This document shows positions 34,831 through 48,497 of a stretch of 64,000 bases of DNA, piece after piece. The position numbers and the translations under genes are program-made. Numbering within the stretch: position 1 is the first letter of the stretch; every line of letters begins with the position of its first letter. The notes below the pieces were generated by a model that was given only the letters and a program-made list of their open reading frames with translations, did no database searches and was not told the origin of the DNA. This DNA is from Pomacea canaliculata (Eukaryota; Mollusca; Gastropoda; Architaenioglossa; Ampullariidae), in assembly GCF_003073045.1 (NCBI RefSeq), contig NC_037597.1, positions 6,816,717-6,880,716 of the forward strand. Reading direction: 5' to 3'.

Positions 34831-37090
34831 CCTCCTTTCAGACCTTCATAACAAAGTCTCCGCCAGTCATCGATATATAACCTCATTGATATTACCATTT
34901 CCACAACAATTTAAAAGACAGCAAAATGTTCAAATTCAAAGTAAACCGTAAATACCCGAGAATGGACTGCTGATCCAACTCCAGGACACAAGCTGACATA
35001 GTAAAAGTTTACACAAAGGACAGACAACTATACTCTAGCTCAGGACCCCACACACCCGAAAATTCTTTAACGTGGAAACGGTTGCTGTACCTTCCGAGTA
35101 CCTAAGGCAAACAAACTGTTGAAATCATTGGTTGGTGTTGCTGGCGATGGGGTCGTTTTCTCACCCGATGCGCGACCTCACTGCCCATGTTGTCCAACTA
35201 TAGCCAGTCTCGAAGAATGGCATGGATCTTTTTCCGTGTTCGGTTGTCTACCTTTCGTCTTCAGGAATTCCCACTACATGTTTATTATTTGGTAAGGTAT
35301 ACTGTTCCAGTTTATTAATCTTTATTTGTACAAGATGCCAACAAACTAGCCGTGTTTACATGGTATGTCCCCTTTTCTTCATCAGCAACTATGTTTCGTT
35401 TTAGTGTGTCATTCTCTTATTGAGGTCAAAGATTTCCCCTCGAAATCATTTCTGTTGAAGCTGTTCAGTGACTGTACGTAATGTTGTCATGACACCAGCA
35501 AGCGAGAAACAGTCGTATGCACTGACACTAACATTGACAATGGAGACAGTTTCCCTGATTAGCGACCACTCGCCATCTGTAAGTGATGTCCAGGCAGTGT
35601 CTAGGGCAGCTATAGATATTGCAGTTAGAGTACTAATCGAGCTTTAAACAAGTCGACCATTGAAGGGTTTATTGCGCAGGGATTTCTTCCTGACCTTTTG
35701 AACAGTCGGCATTTCTACCAGCACTGCTTCATTGGAAGATGCTAAGTCCTGGCATGGATCAGTAGAGCCACTGACCTGTCGTACTCTCCACTTGAGTGGA
35801 CATGCCTTTTAGGGTATCTTGCACTCTGAAAAAAAAATTACTACCGCTTGGGATGGAAGTAATGATCCCGTTAATTACTCCATTATTGTTTATTATCAGA
35901 TAATGAGATTTAGTAGTGTAAAGACTGGAAATCTGGAGCCCCATATACATGCGACCTGATCGTGTCTGTGAATGGTATTCAATCATCAAAGTCTTTGATC
36001 ACTGTAGTCACCTGCCTACGAAAGAAAGGAATTGTTCCGCGCTACATTTTTTGTATATAAACAGAAGTGTCTCATGAGTAATGGAATCCGAGGAAAGTGC
36101 ATTGATTTTTTTTTAAGGAAAAGAGATCGTTCGTGGTGATGGATGGCTAGGTGAGGAGTAAGCGAATAATCGTTATAAACTAATCAGAAAACAGAAGTCA
36201 CGCGGGCTTTGAATAGATAAATGCTCGCGTGATGCGATTTGTTTTGGTTTAATTTTGGAAATCATTGGTAATAGGAATTGCAACCACATAATCCTGGAAA
36301 AAAAGTTTAGATAGGATTTAAATCAATGTTCGATGGCATAAGAAAACAGGAAAAAAAGAGAAGATGGAAGATATAGGGCTGATGGCTATAGCGATGCTGC
36401 TGCAGCAAGTACACCTCGGCCTCTGAGTGTAACCGTCGGCTTAAGATGGAGACTCGGCCCCATGTTCCGGTAATACGCTTGTCAACAAGAGATGTCTCAC
36501 AACACGGCAGACGATTTTGGTCAATGGGCGGTGTGTGTACCTAAACTCTTTTGCTCAGCTCCTCCGACTAGGTTTCCCCTGGTCGCACGGCCTTCACTTC
36601 GTCCTCCAGTCTCAATTTGCTTTCGGCAACTTAGGGCTGCATCACACGACTGGTCGATGGTCACACTGTTAAAAGTCACAGAAATAGAGTCATTGCTTGC
36701 TAATAGGACTAAGTATTTGCTTGATTATCAGATTATTTATTAGTATTATTCGATGAGCGGTGGGCAGGGAACTCAGCATGTTACAGACACTTGCTTTATG
36801 ATGTGTTTCTTTAATGGTTGTGTTTTTGCTGTTGGCCTAAGTCTTTATATTCAGATTCATGAGGTGCTCATGTAAGCACTGAGTGTGGAAAAAGACCTCA
36901 AACATCGGAAAGAAGAGAGGAAGTTGACGGCAGGTGTTTGATGCAGACCCATCAAGATTATATCACAGGCAAACAACCGGAACTGCAAACAGGTGCGAAA
37001 TGTAGAGAGAGAGATAGGGGAAGGGAGGATGGAGAGAAAATAAAAACCCAGCGTTCCATAGAAGAGACCTTCACCTAGCCGCAACAACAG
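34831..37090. other. Intergenic, no gene seen
   Basis: AT-rich DNA with short frames only. No recognised repeat, RNA gene or exon chain. Confidence 0.45.
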
Positions 37091-37315
37091 ATTTCTAATA
37101 TTAAACACTTTTAGGGTCTGTTCAGATAAATCAATTTCATAGAAACAGCTTGAACACATTTTTAGAGCTGTTTAAACTAAAACTTTTATAGAATTTCGGT
37201 GTCGTCAGCACACTCTTCCAATGTGCTTGTGCAACACATATAAATGGCGGTTTTTATAAACGTTTTTATAAATTTGCTTCTTTGAAACAGTTTTATGTTT
37301 TAGAAACATGTAAAG
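37091..37315. repeat. AT-rich dispersed repeat, copy 2
   Basis: Counterpart of 27609-27862, with the same order of blocks (TTAAACACTTTTAG, ATAGAAACA, CGTCAGCACA, AAATTTGCTTCTTT, TTAGAAACATGTA). Confidence 0.55.
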
Positions 37316-40300
37316 CAACTCGCCCATGTCCTCAAGATATCCGATCCTCTTTGTATTAGTTTCAAGTGCAACACCTGCACTCCCTCGCCACTTCTCAAGT
37401 TTTGTAACAGAGCATGCATTGCTACACAATATCATACATGTCACACCGAGGTGACATCCTTATTGTTTGCAGGCAGCAAAAGACATCTTATCGTCTGTCA
37501 GTCATACTTGTCACACACCAAGGAATATACAAACCAGACACACTATTTTTCCTTCATCAGCAAACACTCGCATCTGACGCCCCAGCGAATGAATTATTGA
37601 CTGAAGTGATTGACTTACTGACAGTATCCATCTGTCATCTCTCGCGTGGCTGAGAGATTGGCCTGATGCTGGACTCACAGCCGGATGATGGATTCATGTG
37701 ACTGACATATTCGCTATCAAAATTCATCGTCCTATTGACGCGAAGCGAGACGAAGAAATTACAAAAAACGTGACAGGGACAATTCAGCGGTGACTGCTTG
37801 GGACAGGGAGAGCACCGGAAACCTCCAGGGGGCGCCACTGAGTCGTTGGGCAGAGGCTGATCGATGAAGGAGCGAAATTCGTAATTTCGATTCTGGCGTG
37901 GAGATGTTTGCTGCACTTCCCCCTCGCGCTGTTTGACCGTCTAACAGCAGTCTATAAAAGTACACTTTCCCTGCAGGCAGCCACATGTTTGAAATTGTTT
38001 GCCGTTCTCTACTACGGCTTCCTCGTCCCCTCCTCAAAGTGTCTCAGACTTTCGCCGAGGACTTCCTTTTCTACTCCTCTCCCTCCCTTCTCTACCATCC
38101 TGTAAAAAAATTTGCCAACTCTCCACTCTTTAAACTTTTTCTCACGTGTCCGAGGGTGACACGAGCTCTTATGGTAATAACAGTCGTTTGAGGTTTGATG
38201 ACGTACGTGCCGTTGATGATGACGATTTAGGTTTAGATAACTAATTGATGTGAAACTTTAAGTATCCAAAGTACGGGAGAGAGAGATTAAAATAAATGTA
38301 AAAATTAGAACAATATAGTAAAGATCGAAATAGAACCAGGTGCTTCACATTACAAATGGCAGAGATAGCGTGTCTAAGATCTCAGTGATCACGTGACATG
38401 ACCCCTTGACCCTGAGGTCAAGTAGAGACGATCGATAGCTAGGGGGTGGCCATAAGGTCAGACGAGTCACTAAGGACACGATGGTGTCTGAGCTCTCGCT
38501 AAATCTCCGTATTTCCGGAAAAGAGGATCCGCCAAATGGATTGCAGGCTGGTCTGTAGGCGACAAAGTCCCTCCTTGACTTTTCCAGGTTCTTTCCTTAT
38601 GCACTTGATATCCAGAACTTACTCAGCGCCATTTTATGTAGTCATATAGATGGTACAAGCAAACATACACATCAGCAAACAAAAATCCCATTTAATTTAT
38701 TAATTTTCGGCGTATTTACAATGCATTGAGCTCGCCTTGTTAAAATCAAAATTGCGTGTCTTTAGGAGAGTAGTAGGTTGATGGCAGCCTGCATAGAATA
38801 ATTATTCTGTTGTTACCAACTTCATTTCATATTATTCGCTCAAATAAAGCGAAATAAACGTAGGGTCAAAGGTTAAGCAAATGGGAGGAACATTGCGCTT
38901 TTCCAGATTTTTTTTTTAGTGCATCATCGTGAATCCATCCTGCATGGGACCCAGCAGCTTCCATACACTGATTTTATAATTGTATTTTTTGTTCTCTTGC
39001 TGCCGAAGGTTAGCGAGTTTGGGAAATGTGTGTACATGGCCAGGAATTTTCATTTTGCTCTTCGTGATGTTCATACGAAACTTGACATCGGAAGCCAGAG
39101 GAAGGCCGATAATGAAGTTTCCGAAATGGTGTGGGCGAGGGTTGCGGGGGAATGGAGGAGAGGATTAATCAATGTGAGATGCACTCGTTAAAGAAGACTA
39201 TGCTGGGAGGAAGAGAGACGGAAGAGAGAGAGATAGGCCAAGATGGACAAATACTATTATGTTGACAGGTGTAAAGACAGAAGGGCTGTCAGACAGGTTA
39301 GCAGACTAATACATAAATAGACACAGATATAATATATAGAGAGAGACATGTAGATAGTTAAGTACATAAAGTGTATGTAATTTGGGTTTCAGCAAGTTCC
39401 TTTGTGTGAAAATTACACTTCCCCTGTAGTTTTCATCTCTTCACTTTCCTGTGTGAATGAAAAGTGGGGTAGGGGTGGACAGGTGTTTCACGCCGAGTCA
39501 GCAACTAAGGCTATATTACAGCCAGACCTGTAAACAAATACCACATGTAGAAAAAGAATAGTGCACCCGAGACGAAATCTGAACTCAGGGTAGCTAATTC
39601 TCCCTGTGTTGGTGACAGTTGTGTAGGGGGACACGGTACAAATAAAGGTGTTTGGATAAAAGCATGCAACGAGCGCCTTCCAGCACTCTCCTCCTCCTTT
39701 TCCTCCCTTTGTTCAGTCTCTCCCTCTCTCACTCGTGTGATTCTCTATCATGGAATACTTAATATCCACCTTAACTGGTAACTTGTATTCTCACTAGTTC
39801 TCTTGGTTATCAGCGGAGTATACTGTCTCTCTACGGTCTTCGCGGTCTCTTGACTTGTGTAGACAGCACCATTAAAGCACTCAAGGGTTGCCAAACACTT
39901 GTCTTGGGTTGTCCCGACACTCCCGACTGTTGTTGTACCCATAATTCCTCAGTCCGTGATAGAGAAAGCGGGTGGTTTGAGTGATCTTTACGATAAGAAT
40001 CGTCAAGTATGTAACCAGTAATCTACCAAAGGGACACTGGGCAAACAGCAGCGGACATGGCTCTTGAGGTTTGTGTACATTACCTGGGTTAGATATCGGC
40101 GCGCGGCCATTTGTATCGCGTGTGGGGAATGTACTGAATGATGCTGGATGTGGAGCTTGATATGATGGATATGTTCACAACAGAACTTTTTTTTAAAGAT
40201 CTTGGGTGTTTGAGAGCCCGTACTTTTCTCGGGGTTCTGTGCTGACCACTGTCTCATCATGAACAAACACCTGGTCCATGGAAAGTAAGCCAAGTGGTAT

Positions 40301-41619
40301 ACCTACCGCTATTAGTGCCAGTAACTCTGTCTGGTTCTCGAGGGAGTTACCGCCCTGCTGGTGCTAATACAACATGGTGAACCGAACCATTCTCTGTGAC
40401 TGAACCATGCATGGAGTCTCGTGCTCACTCTGTCAATCAAGTGTGTCTCCGTCACACGAACTTGCACGCTCTGGTGGCGCGAGGGTTTAAACTCACTGCA
40501 CACTGGCAGTTAGTCTATTGTGTATGTCTGACCGGTCTCGTGTGAAGGTGGATCGCGAGACTGAAAGTCGCGTGCGGTATTTAAGCATTCGTGTCGTCAC
40601 GCGCACGCTCTTCTTGTTCTCGTCGTGGCACTTGATTACCTTAGTTGCTGGTCCATCCCCTCGCATCCCTTCATCACGACAAACCTCAGCCTCCTACTGG
40701 AAGCTTCTTTAGCTAGACATTTTTTTTTTTAGGAACAGTGAAAGAAACTGATGACTATCATTAAGTAAAAATAACAAATGAAATGAACTGTAAAAATATA
40801 CTAAGAACGTGACAGCTAAATGTAAACCCCATCCGTTTTGTTTGTTTCATCGACATTCCACGGGCACAGAAAGCAAAATTCTCAACGAAAACAGCATCGG
40901 GTATAGTTTCTTCAATGACACAATAATTAAAGATGATAACTAATTTAGCAAAACGAGAGAATTAAAAACAGAGAGAGAACTAGTTCAGTCCATTCTACAT
41001 CATCAACAAAGGTTGGCAACAATTTTTCCTCCCATCTCATCAAAGATAATTCCCGACTGCAAGATAGCAGAAGTGCAAACACATGGAGCGGGTATCACCA
41101 TTCGTTGTCGAGCGATTGCTTGTTCTGCGTGTACCCGACAATCTTTGGGTCCACCAAAGCTCCACTCCTTCCCCTCTGTCTCTCACTCGGGTTATTATCA
41201 ATGGGCAACAAAGCCAGGTATAAGACACAGGTGACTGAGTGCCTTCACAGAGGTCAGCCTGCTTGTCGTTGTGAATGAGTCTTTAATTTCCTGCCTGCAC
41301 CCCTGCTCGCGAATAGGTACGATCGGGGCTTGAACCAAATCCATGGCCTTTTAAGGAGCACACACATCGCCAGCAGCTATCACAATAAGTCGGAGGCCAG
41401 CGCAGGGAACTTACCTGGCGACAGGTAGACAAGGCGTAATGTGATCGCACTCGCTCCAGGGGTCGTACCTATGAAACAGAGGTACATGGGTACCCGCGGG
41501 TTTATTTCACCCCCTACAGTACCTACAGTCCCACTTAGCAAGCTTGTTGATTGTGCTTTAGAGAGGTCCGCATCCCAAGTTTGTGCTTGCTTCCAACTGA
41601 TTTTAGCCCAATGCTAATC
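37316..41619. other. Intergenic, no recognised gene
   Basis: It has mixed composition with GC-richer patches (about 37780-37900 and 40310-40700). Frames of 60-100 codons occur on both strands, but none has a known domain. Confidence 0.4.
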
Positions 41620-41665
41620 CTGGGTTAACAATACCCCTGCTTCATAATTACAGCCCCATAGGGAC
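41620..41665 (-). repeat. Possible terminus of a GTAGTTATRAAG MITE relative
   Basis: On the minus strand GGGGCTGTAATTATGAAGCA resembles the left end of the MITEs at 7438 and 28732. The interior is too divergent for a firm assignment and the other end was not found. Confidence 0.25.
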
Positions 41666-44600
41666 GTCGGAATGTCAGACTTTTTTAAAAAAAACTCGAA
41701 ATATAAGTCGACTTGGGTCCTGTACTTTATTCGACACTGTGACATCTTCCTACCTACCCTCCAAACACCCACGCACCATGTAAAGGGTATGTGTGTGTAT
41801 GTAGGAGGGGCGGGGCTTGAGTGACGAATGATGAGTTCGTGTTGAATGTGTGACACTGGGTCATGACCCCACCACACACTCACACACATTTGCTTTCTGC
41901 TGAATGGCGTGTTTAGTAAATACTGCACCAGGTGTCCATTTTTAGCTGCGGTCATAGAGTAAGTGCAGCTTTTATGGTCCTCCGTGCCTTTTTGCAGGTT
42001 TTCAAGCCCTCGGGCAAAAATGACTTGAAGAGGAAGCTTGACATTACAAGACCTTATACGTGCCTTATTAACCCTTGCGATATGGCTCCTTACCTTAAAA
42101 ATCAGGTTACTTACCTGTGTGATAAGTTAGTCCACCCAGGTGAAGGTAGCACGTGTTACCAGCCCTTCTGTCCAGACTAACCCTCGAGAAAAGTTGTAGA
42201 CCAAAATAATGGATATATATTGTGATAACTCCGCTCCACATCAATATGCCGAGTTTGTAGTTTGTGAGGAAGGCAAAGTTTAGGTTTGACAGAATAAATG
42301 TGAATGTATAAAGCTTGAGAAAGTCTCTGTGTGTGTGTTTCAAGAACACTTCATATGGGACTTTGGTCTCGCAGCAAGATAACCGCTGATCTTGAGGTTG
42401 ATGTCGGAGCCGAGGTACAGCTGCCTGCTGAAGCGAAACGTGTACAGCATATTTCTGTGAATATATGATTTATAAATCACACCTGGTGTAGGAAGAGAAG
42501 AAGGGACTCCAGTGGTCCGACAAATTATAATGTAGAACATCGGGGACTGCCATGGCACAGTCACCTGCTTTCACGGAAGTGTAGGTTGAGAGGGCTGGAG
42601 AGAGAGAAAGGGGGGTAGAGGGGAGGAGAAGAAAGAAGTATTTTAGTTCGCTCGTTCGTCTGAACAGGCTACCAAACGGACCGCTCCTACATCTACGACA
42701 AACTTAGTGAGGGTTTAAACCCCGGGTCGCTAACGTGCTGTGTGTGTGAGAGAGAGACACTGGTTGCTTCGTTCTCATCGTCACCTCTCGTGAACCGGAT
42801 AAGAGAGCGAGTGCGCGCGTGTGTGTGCGTGTGAGGCCCTCGCCGTAGTGTCAACCCACCGACGGGGCCTACTTGCTGGCACAGCGACACACAGGCCTCC
42901 GCGCTGTAGCTTGGCTGGATTAACATCGTACCGGTGAATGGCCCATTGATCTCACAAGCAGGAAGGGGGAGGAAAACCTGCTCACCCCGTCCATCCCACC
43001 CCCGTCAGTCCTAAGTTGGACTTGTCACATTGTCGTCGTCGTCGTCGGCGTCGTCTACCCTCTCGTGACCACTCTCGGTCCCAACAGACAATGTGTTAAG
43101 ACGCACCGGAGTCTCAGACGAGCTGGTGACGTGCAGGCAGACGACAGACGACACGCAGTACAGGTTGGATTATCAGCTGACTCATCGCGTTTCACACGGC
43201 GTCGACGTGGCCCGTGGTCCGGAGGTAAGAGCTCATTTTCTCCCTCTTTTTTTTCTTTCTTTTCTTCCTCACGTGCCCCAGTGCACGCAACCTGTGAGCA
43301 GTGCAAGGCTGTCCTTATCGTAGTTTCGAGTCTGAATTGCTTGCTACACAGGAAGGACTACGACACTCCATGGTATAGTCGTGGTGTCGGAGGTCTCCGT
43401 GGTTGTTTCCTGTAGCCAGCGTTTCTTTACCTGTTGCACCTTAGGACCACCAAGTGTCGTCACCATGCTACGGATGGGGCTCTATGGTCGAACTTTCTGT
43501 CCTTCTGCTCGCGCGCTCTGTCTCTCCTTGCGCTAACACGACCGTTGAGCTGTCGACCAACGTTCATTTGTCGCACAGCCATCATCACCGCGCGCTACAC
43601 AAAGCTTGCACCTGTGAGAGAAAATCTTCAAAGTGTTTGTGCCGTGTTCTCGCAGTTGTGGCTGCCGGGCTTTTGCACTTGTAAAAAATGAAAATATTTA
43701 ATTTGGCCCCGCGCACACTCAGCCACTCTTTCGCTCCAGTGTCCAACGCCTTCTGCGAGCTAGTGAAAGGAAGATTGCATCGTCCTTAACCGTCTGACCG
43801 TTACTCGGGATGCTTCTGTGTGGTCAGTGCTCGGCTAAACTTCATCCCGACACTAATAAAGGTTAACACAAATACAAAATACAGAATACAAAACAAAATA
43901 ATACACTGATGCTGTGTAAAAGCAGCTGCACAGCATCCAGTGTTGCGTCTGACGATGGGGTCGCATGCATGAAAACTTGGAGAGTCAAGATGACAAACGC
44001 ATTAACAAGGAGCGATGATGACCGCAGCAACGATATTTTTACCGGCCAAATATGCTGCCCTTTGCAATCTCTCAGTTCGGGTGTCCCCATAGCTGTACTC
44101 TTGCGAAATATAATGTGCCTGTAGTTGATATTTAAGTTCATTCAGAGGACTGTCGGGGGAAAAAATTTGGCAGGTGTTGCGTTGACAGATACATCGTGGC
44201 GACATGGCGAGCAGTGTAGGGTCAAGGACGTCTCAGTCCTGCCCTCCCTTCACCCTCCCCGAAGTATATATTTTTCTTTCACTCCGTCACTTAACCTCGT
44301 TGTTGACTCCATGTGAGCAGAGAAGCGAGACTTTTCCCCACAGGAAAACACTGCCGTCTACTTCCAACCTTTACCCACACGCAGTACTACTTGGCTTGCC
44401 TTCCTCCCTTGGCTGTCGAGCGATACTTTGTTCAGTGCGGTGCCAAGCGGGTTGACAAAGGGCAGGGAATCACAGCAACCACCACCACCACCCTACACCA
44501 CCCACCACCATCCAGCCGCACAGTGGGCTCCCATCGTGCTGTAAAAAAAAGCGTTCGCTTGTTATGGGAAGGATCCTGAAGTACTGGGTTCGGATCCCAA

Positions 44601-44802
44601 TGGGTAAGGCGTACTTCTCCCCATCTCCCATCTTTAATTCTTCCCCTGTCAATCCGCCATAATGAGAAATAATCATGAAATGCAATCACTGTCGTCTCAA
44701 CCAGTATGAAATCTCCTGACCCCCCTACATATGATTTCTTGTAACTGGCAAACTCTGTAAAACAAGTAGCTGACTACTAGTTTCAAGAAGAACAATGGCA
44801 TT
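41666..44802. other. Intergenic, possible unidentified exon near 42343-42454
   Basis: On the minus strand a short frame (LYTFRFSRQLYLGSDINLKI) follows a plausible acceptor TATTCACAG near 42455 and has G/C-rich third codon positions, so it could be an exon. I do not recognise it. A GC-rich, CpG-containing stretch lies at 43020-43700, and GT/GC alternating sequence near 42810-42834. Confidence 0.25.
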
Positions 44803-45006
44803 TCAGACGCGTACTTCAGGTTCAACAACCACGTGACCAGGTAGACAGCACACCTGTGCGTATCTCAGACTTAGCCCAGCGGGCGGTGACTTGAACAAAA
44901 TGATGTTGACATTTGACAACTTCTTGATGATGTTGATCCTGAGGCCGCGTAACGGGTATTTTATTATTCTGTCTGCCAGAGCCACCCGGCGCTGCCTTGC
45001 CGCCAT
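44803..45006 (-). CDS. Possible first coding exon of an unidentified gene
   Basis: A true ATG at 45006 opens a frame of 67 codons. After 51 codons there is a phase-0 donor-like CAG|GTGTGC. The start (MAARQRRVALADRI) is basic with amphipathic segments and G/C-rich third positions. I know no matching family and cannot link it to a next exon, so chance is a real alternative. Confidence 0.2.
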   Translation of the reverse strand: MAARQRRVALADRIIKYPLRGLRINIIKKLSNVNIILFKSPPAGLSLRYAQVCCLPGHVVVEPEVRV

Positions 45007-45940
45007 TGCTTAAATATCAGTGCCATTACTGTTCGATCTCATATTGCGACTCGCCTGCTTCCTCGCCCTGTTTCCGTGAACGGTACATGATGGGGACATA
45101 CAAACACATGTCTGACAGGAAGTGAGAATGTCAAGACAAATCCTCAGCCCCTCACACCACAGCTTCAGGCGGGGCTCTAACATAAAAAAACACAGACAGA
45201 GAACAAGATGAACCGATCCGGAAGACGACCATCTCAGGAAGATGATGGATGACAGTCTGGTGCAGACGATAAACAGTATTGTATTCCAAATATCAAACAG
45301 ACATTTATTAGTAGAAATTTTTTATTATATATTACTAAGATCGAAACATACAAACCAACATTTGAGGAGTCGTGTCTTTTTCTTAACCGCCAAACATTTG
45401 GTAGGTGTAGTCGGATGACCAATATCACATACGCTTGCCATGTTCATGATTGGACATTCGAAAAAAATCTCAGTGATCGACCATGCGTGACTATAACTAG
45501 CTCCCTCGAGGCATAGGGAAATAATCCGCAAAAATAAAAAAAAGTGAAAGTAAAACCCGAGAAGAGGGAGATCGATGTATCAAAGCAAGACCGTGAAGTC
45601 TTCGTAATTTCCTATAAATGAGAGAGCGACGCGTGGTCGATTCCCATCTCAGCCAGACTGCGACAACTAAAGAGAGGGAAAGTCTTCAAGAGCTTGGCCT
45701 AATGTCTTGTCGAGCACGCCATCAGCAAACCGGAATAAGCTTTTTTTTGAGGGATGGAGGATGTTCGCAAAGATGTTTTCGATGCTGAAGTGTAGAAGTC
45801 TGAGTTTATGGTAAGAACCGTTTCGACAGAACATATGGGTGAGGACCACATGGGTTGGGAAAAAGAGTTATTCTGCTTGTGCAAGTCTCCGACTTGACGA
45901 TGGGTGCAAAGGTTACTGTGTTTACTTCAATTGCAGTGAG
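45007..45940. other. Intergenic, no gene seen
   Basis: Only short open frames without recognisable domains. Confidence 0.45.
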
Positions 45941-46137
45941 GCAAAGGTTTTTCCTAAGTCACTAGGGAGTGAGGTGTGAAACCTCACTTTCTCGGGGCCA
46001 GGAGGAGGGTCTCCTTCTCTTCCCCTTCCCCTTAGTGGAGTCAGGTACTCATTACCGACAGCTGGGTCGATTGGGGGAAAGTTTACTGCGTCAAACGAGT
46101 GTCGAACCGGTGCTATTCCCACTCGGATATCCGCTTC
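45941..46137 (-). repeat. tRNA-headed SINE, copy 3 (best tRNA-like head)
   Basis: On the minus strand it starts GCGGATATCCGAGTGGGAAT (box A-like, tRNA-Leu/Ser type), then CCGGTTCGACACTCG (box B-like GGTTCGA). These are followed by GACGCAGTAAACTTTCCCCC, CAGCTGTCGGTAATGAGTAC, CCCCGAGAAAGTGAGG and CACCTCACTCCC. The two boxes are the internal RNA polymerase III promoter expected of a tRNA-derived SINE. Confidence 0.65.
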
Positions 46138-47576
46138 CTTCACTGAATAAAGCTGTACCCAATCAAAAAATCTTTTAGTCCGGACAAAAATTTGCCGCCA
46201 GGGGCACGAAGTGACGAGCCGGCGACTACCTGAATCATCCTTCCGCTTCCTGTTTATGCCACGCAATCAGGGGTGTGCTTCCAACTCACGGTAGGTCCTC
46301 CCCGTGACTGTGAACTAAAAGCTGAGCAAGTCAGGAAAACAACTCGCAAGCTACAACCACCCTGTTTTTCTCTTTTGCGCATGTCTGCACACTCGGGTAT
46401 GCACTCTCTCACACACAAACACCCTTGTTTGTATTCAGCGCAGTTTTAGCTGCGAAATTCTTAGCATGCTCCCTCCTTGTCTCCCTGGGATGTACAGGTG
46501 TCCTTCCCTATGTTCTCTGAAGCCCGCCGTCTCTCATTTCCGCACTTACAAATTCCTTTGTAAAGGTTGTAACGACACGGGGGAGCAGACGACCCCAGGT
46601 GTCGGATACTTTTCATAAAGACTGACAAGCAGTCGTCTGCTGCATTTCCGAAGGGACCAGTAGTTGTGTCATTGGTTTTTCAGGTGATCAATATGTCGAC
46701 ACAAGCTGTACAATACTCTGAATATGAATGTATTTCCCTGTATGCACCTTCTTGTGTGTTGCCTGTTGCTATCGTTGAGTCCCGTGCAGCGACAGACTGA
46801 CCTCCTCCTCTGTACCGTAGGAGGGCCATATTCGTGTTTCTCAGGTGTTATTAGGTGCAGTTTTGTAATTCATCTTCCACATGTTGCTCTGTCTGCTGTT
46901 GTTATGTTTTGAACTTTGAACTGAGGATAGTTTCTAAGCTCACAAAGTGTTCGCACGCGCGTACATACACACACAGGCATCCAAGATCGGGACGAGAAAA
47001 AAGAGAGTAAAGAAGTGAGACAGAGATCGCATGTGTTCTACTTTTGTGAATGTCTGACTTGGGAACTTACAGTTTATCGCAGCAGAAGGAGTAGGGATGA
47101 ACTAGGACTGGAGGAAATGAACGCAGGCGTCAAGTCCCTGAAAGAAGCGCAAGGACAAGCGAGTAATGGGACTTAAAACCTGATGTCTGGACCTAGAGGG
47201 TCTCATTAAACATGGGTGCGGATGGATCAGACCAGAAGGGAAAAATGGCATAGACGGGAAAGTGGTGATAGCAAACACGCAATGGCTTGAAGCTACCAAC
47301 AACACTCGACACAATGATTCCGACCATGTGTTCATCCTTAGGCACCCGTTACACAACCTGTTTGGCCACAAATATAATCGTGAACAAAACGTTGCTTCTT
47401 ATTTTCCCCTGCCCACACCACACACACACACTTATCCCTTTTCAAAAATATTTATATTTATACAACGAGCAAAGCTCAAGTGTACTGAGTGGCTTTTCCG
47501 TTCAGTAGACGGATGTTGTGCTGGTGAAAATGCTTTCAGTAATACTCACTAGAGCATCCCTAAAGCTTGTGTCGGG
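46138..47576. other. Intergenic, no gene seen
   Basis: No supported exon. Short frames only. Confidence 0.45.
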
Positions 47577-48497
47577 GTGGGCTGGTGGTGGGCTTGGCAT
47601 AAAGTTAAACAGAAATTTGATTACAGGGGTGCTGACAGATCCGTGTATACTAACATTCTTCTAAGTGAGCGATGGCAGGAGGGTGGAGAGAGTAACCAGC
47701 TACCCCCTGGCCATGATAGTCAACATGATCCTAGTGACACTCTTCCTTTGTTCGCTGGTGTGACGAGCACTTTCTTGTCTTGAATGCCTCAAAGATTAAG
47801 AAAATGATTTTCGACTTTCGGACGAACAAGCCTGACGCAGTCATCAGTATTAACCATGATGATACCATAGATGTAGTCGACTCTTACAAATATCTAGGTA
47901 AGTTTAAATGGAACATCAACACTGACATGATCCTCCCTAAGAGCCTACAACGACTGTACCTCCTACGGAAACTCAGATCTTTCTCTGTCATCTCTGTCAT
48001 CCTCACTCGGTTCTATCAGTTCTTCATTGAAAGTCTCATCACTCTTTCATCTCTTGGTTCCACAGCCTCTCCTTAGGGAACAGGAACAGTCTTGTCTCCC
48101 TTGTTAATATCTGTTCTAAGATCACCGGAACCAGGCAGAGGGACTTGGCAGCCTTTTGTCATCAGCAAGTCCTCAGGAAGGCATTCCTCACCCTCTGTAT
48201 TCCTGATCATGTGTTGGCATCGTCACCGCAACTCATTTATTCCACGTGACATTCACTTGATCAACTGTACTGGCCGTCATCTTGTACTACCCTGAGGTGA
48301 CTTAAGGTCATCAACTGTATCTGCTGTTGTTGGGAAGTGTGGGTAGGGGAGAGAGAAAATGTGTGTGAGAGAGACTCTATTTCAACATGTACATGTATAT
48401 TATCTATTTTACATCATGTACATGTACACATTATTGCTAGTACGAGCCCTATCTTGAATTGCCCCAGGAGATCAATAAAGTCGTATTGTATAATAGT
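47577..48497 (+). pseudogene. CR1/L2-like non-LTR retrotransposon, 3' part of reverse transcriptase, broken
   Basis: The best block is at 47780-48060: LNASKIKKMIFDFRTNKP, then SINHDDTIDVVDSYKYLG, then LQRLYLLRKLRSFSV and RFYQFFIESLITLS. This order, with the conserved YKYLG, is the post-palm region of many metazoan non-LTR RTs. Downstream frames give NRNSLVSLVNICSKITG and RHRNSFIPRDI, the usual C-terminus, in other frames because of indels. A short 3' tail with AATAAA at 48474-48479 follows. It is dead and 5'-truncated, and the exact clade is uncertain. Confidence 0.8.

Noticed and set aside
41290..41345. GGTTCAAGCCCC (minus), resembling a tRNA box B
   Set aside because: The flanks do not pair into acceptor or anticodon stems, so this is not called a tRNA gene.
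44560..44620. GGGTTCGGATCCC, resembling a tRNA box B
   Set aside because: No box A at the right distance and no cloverleaf could be drawn. It may be a SINE scrap, but no second copy was found.
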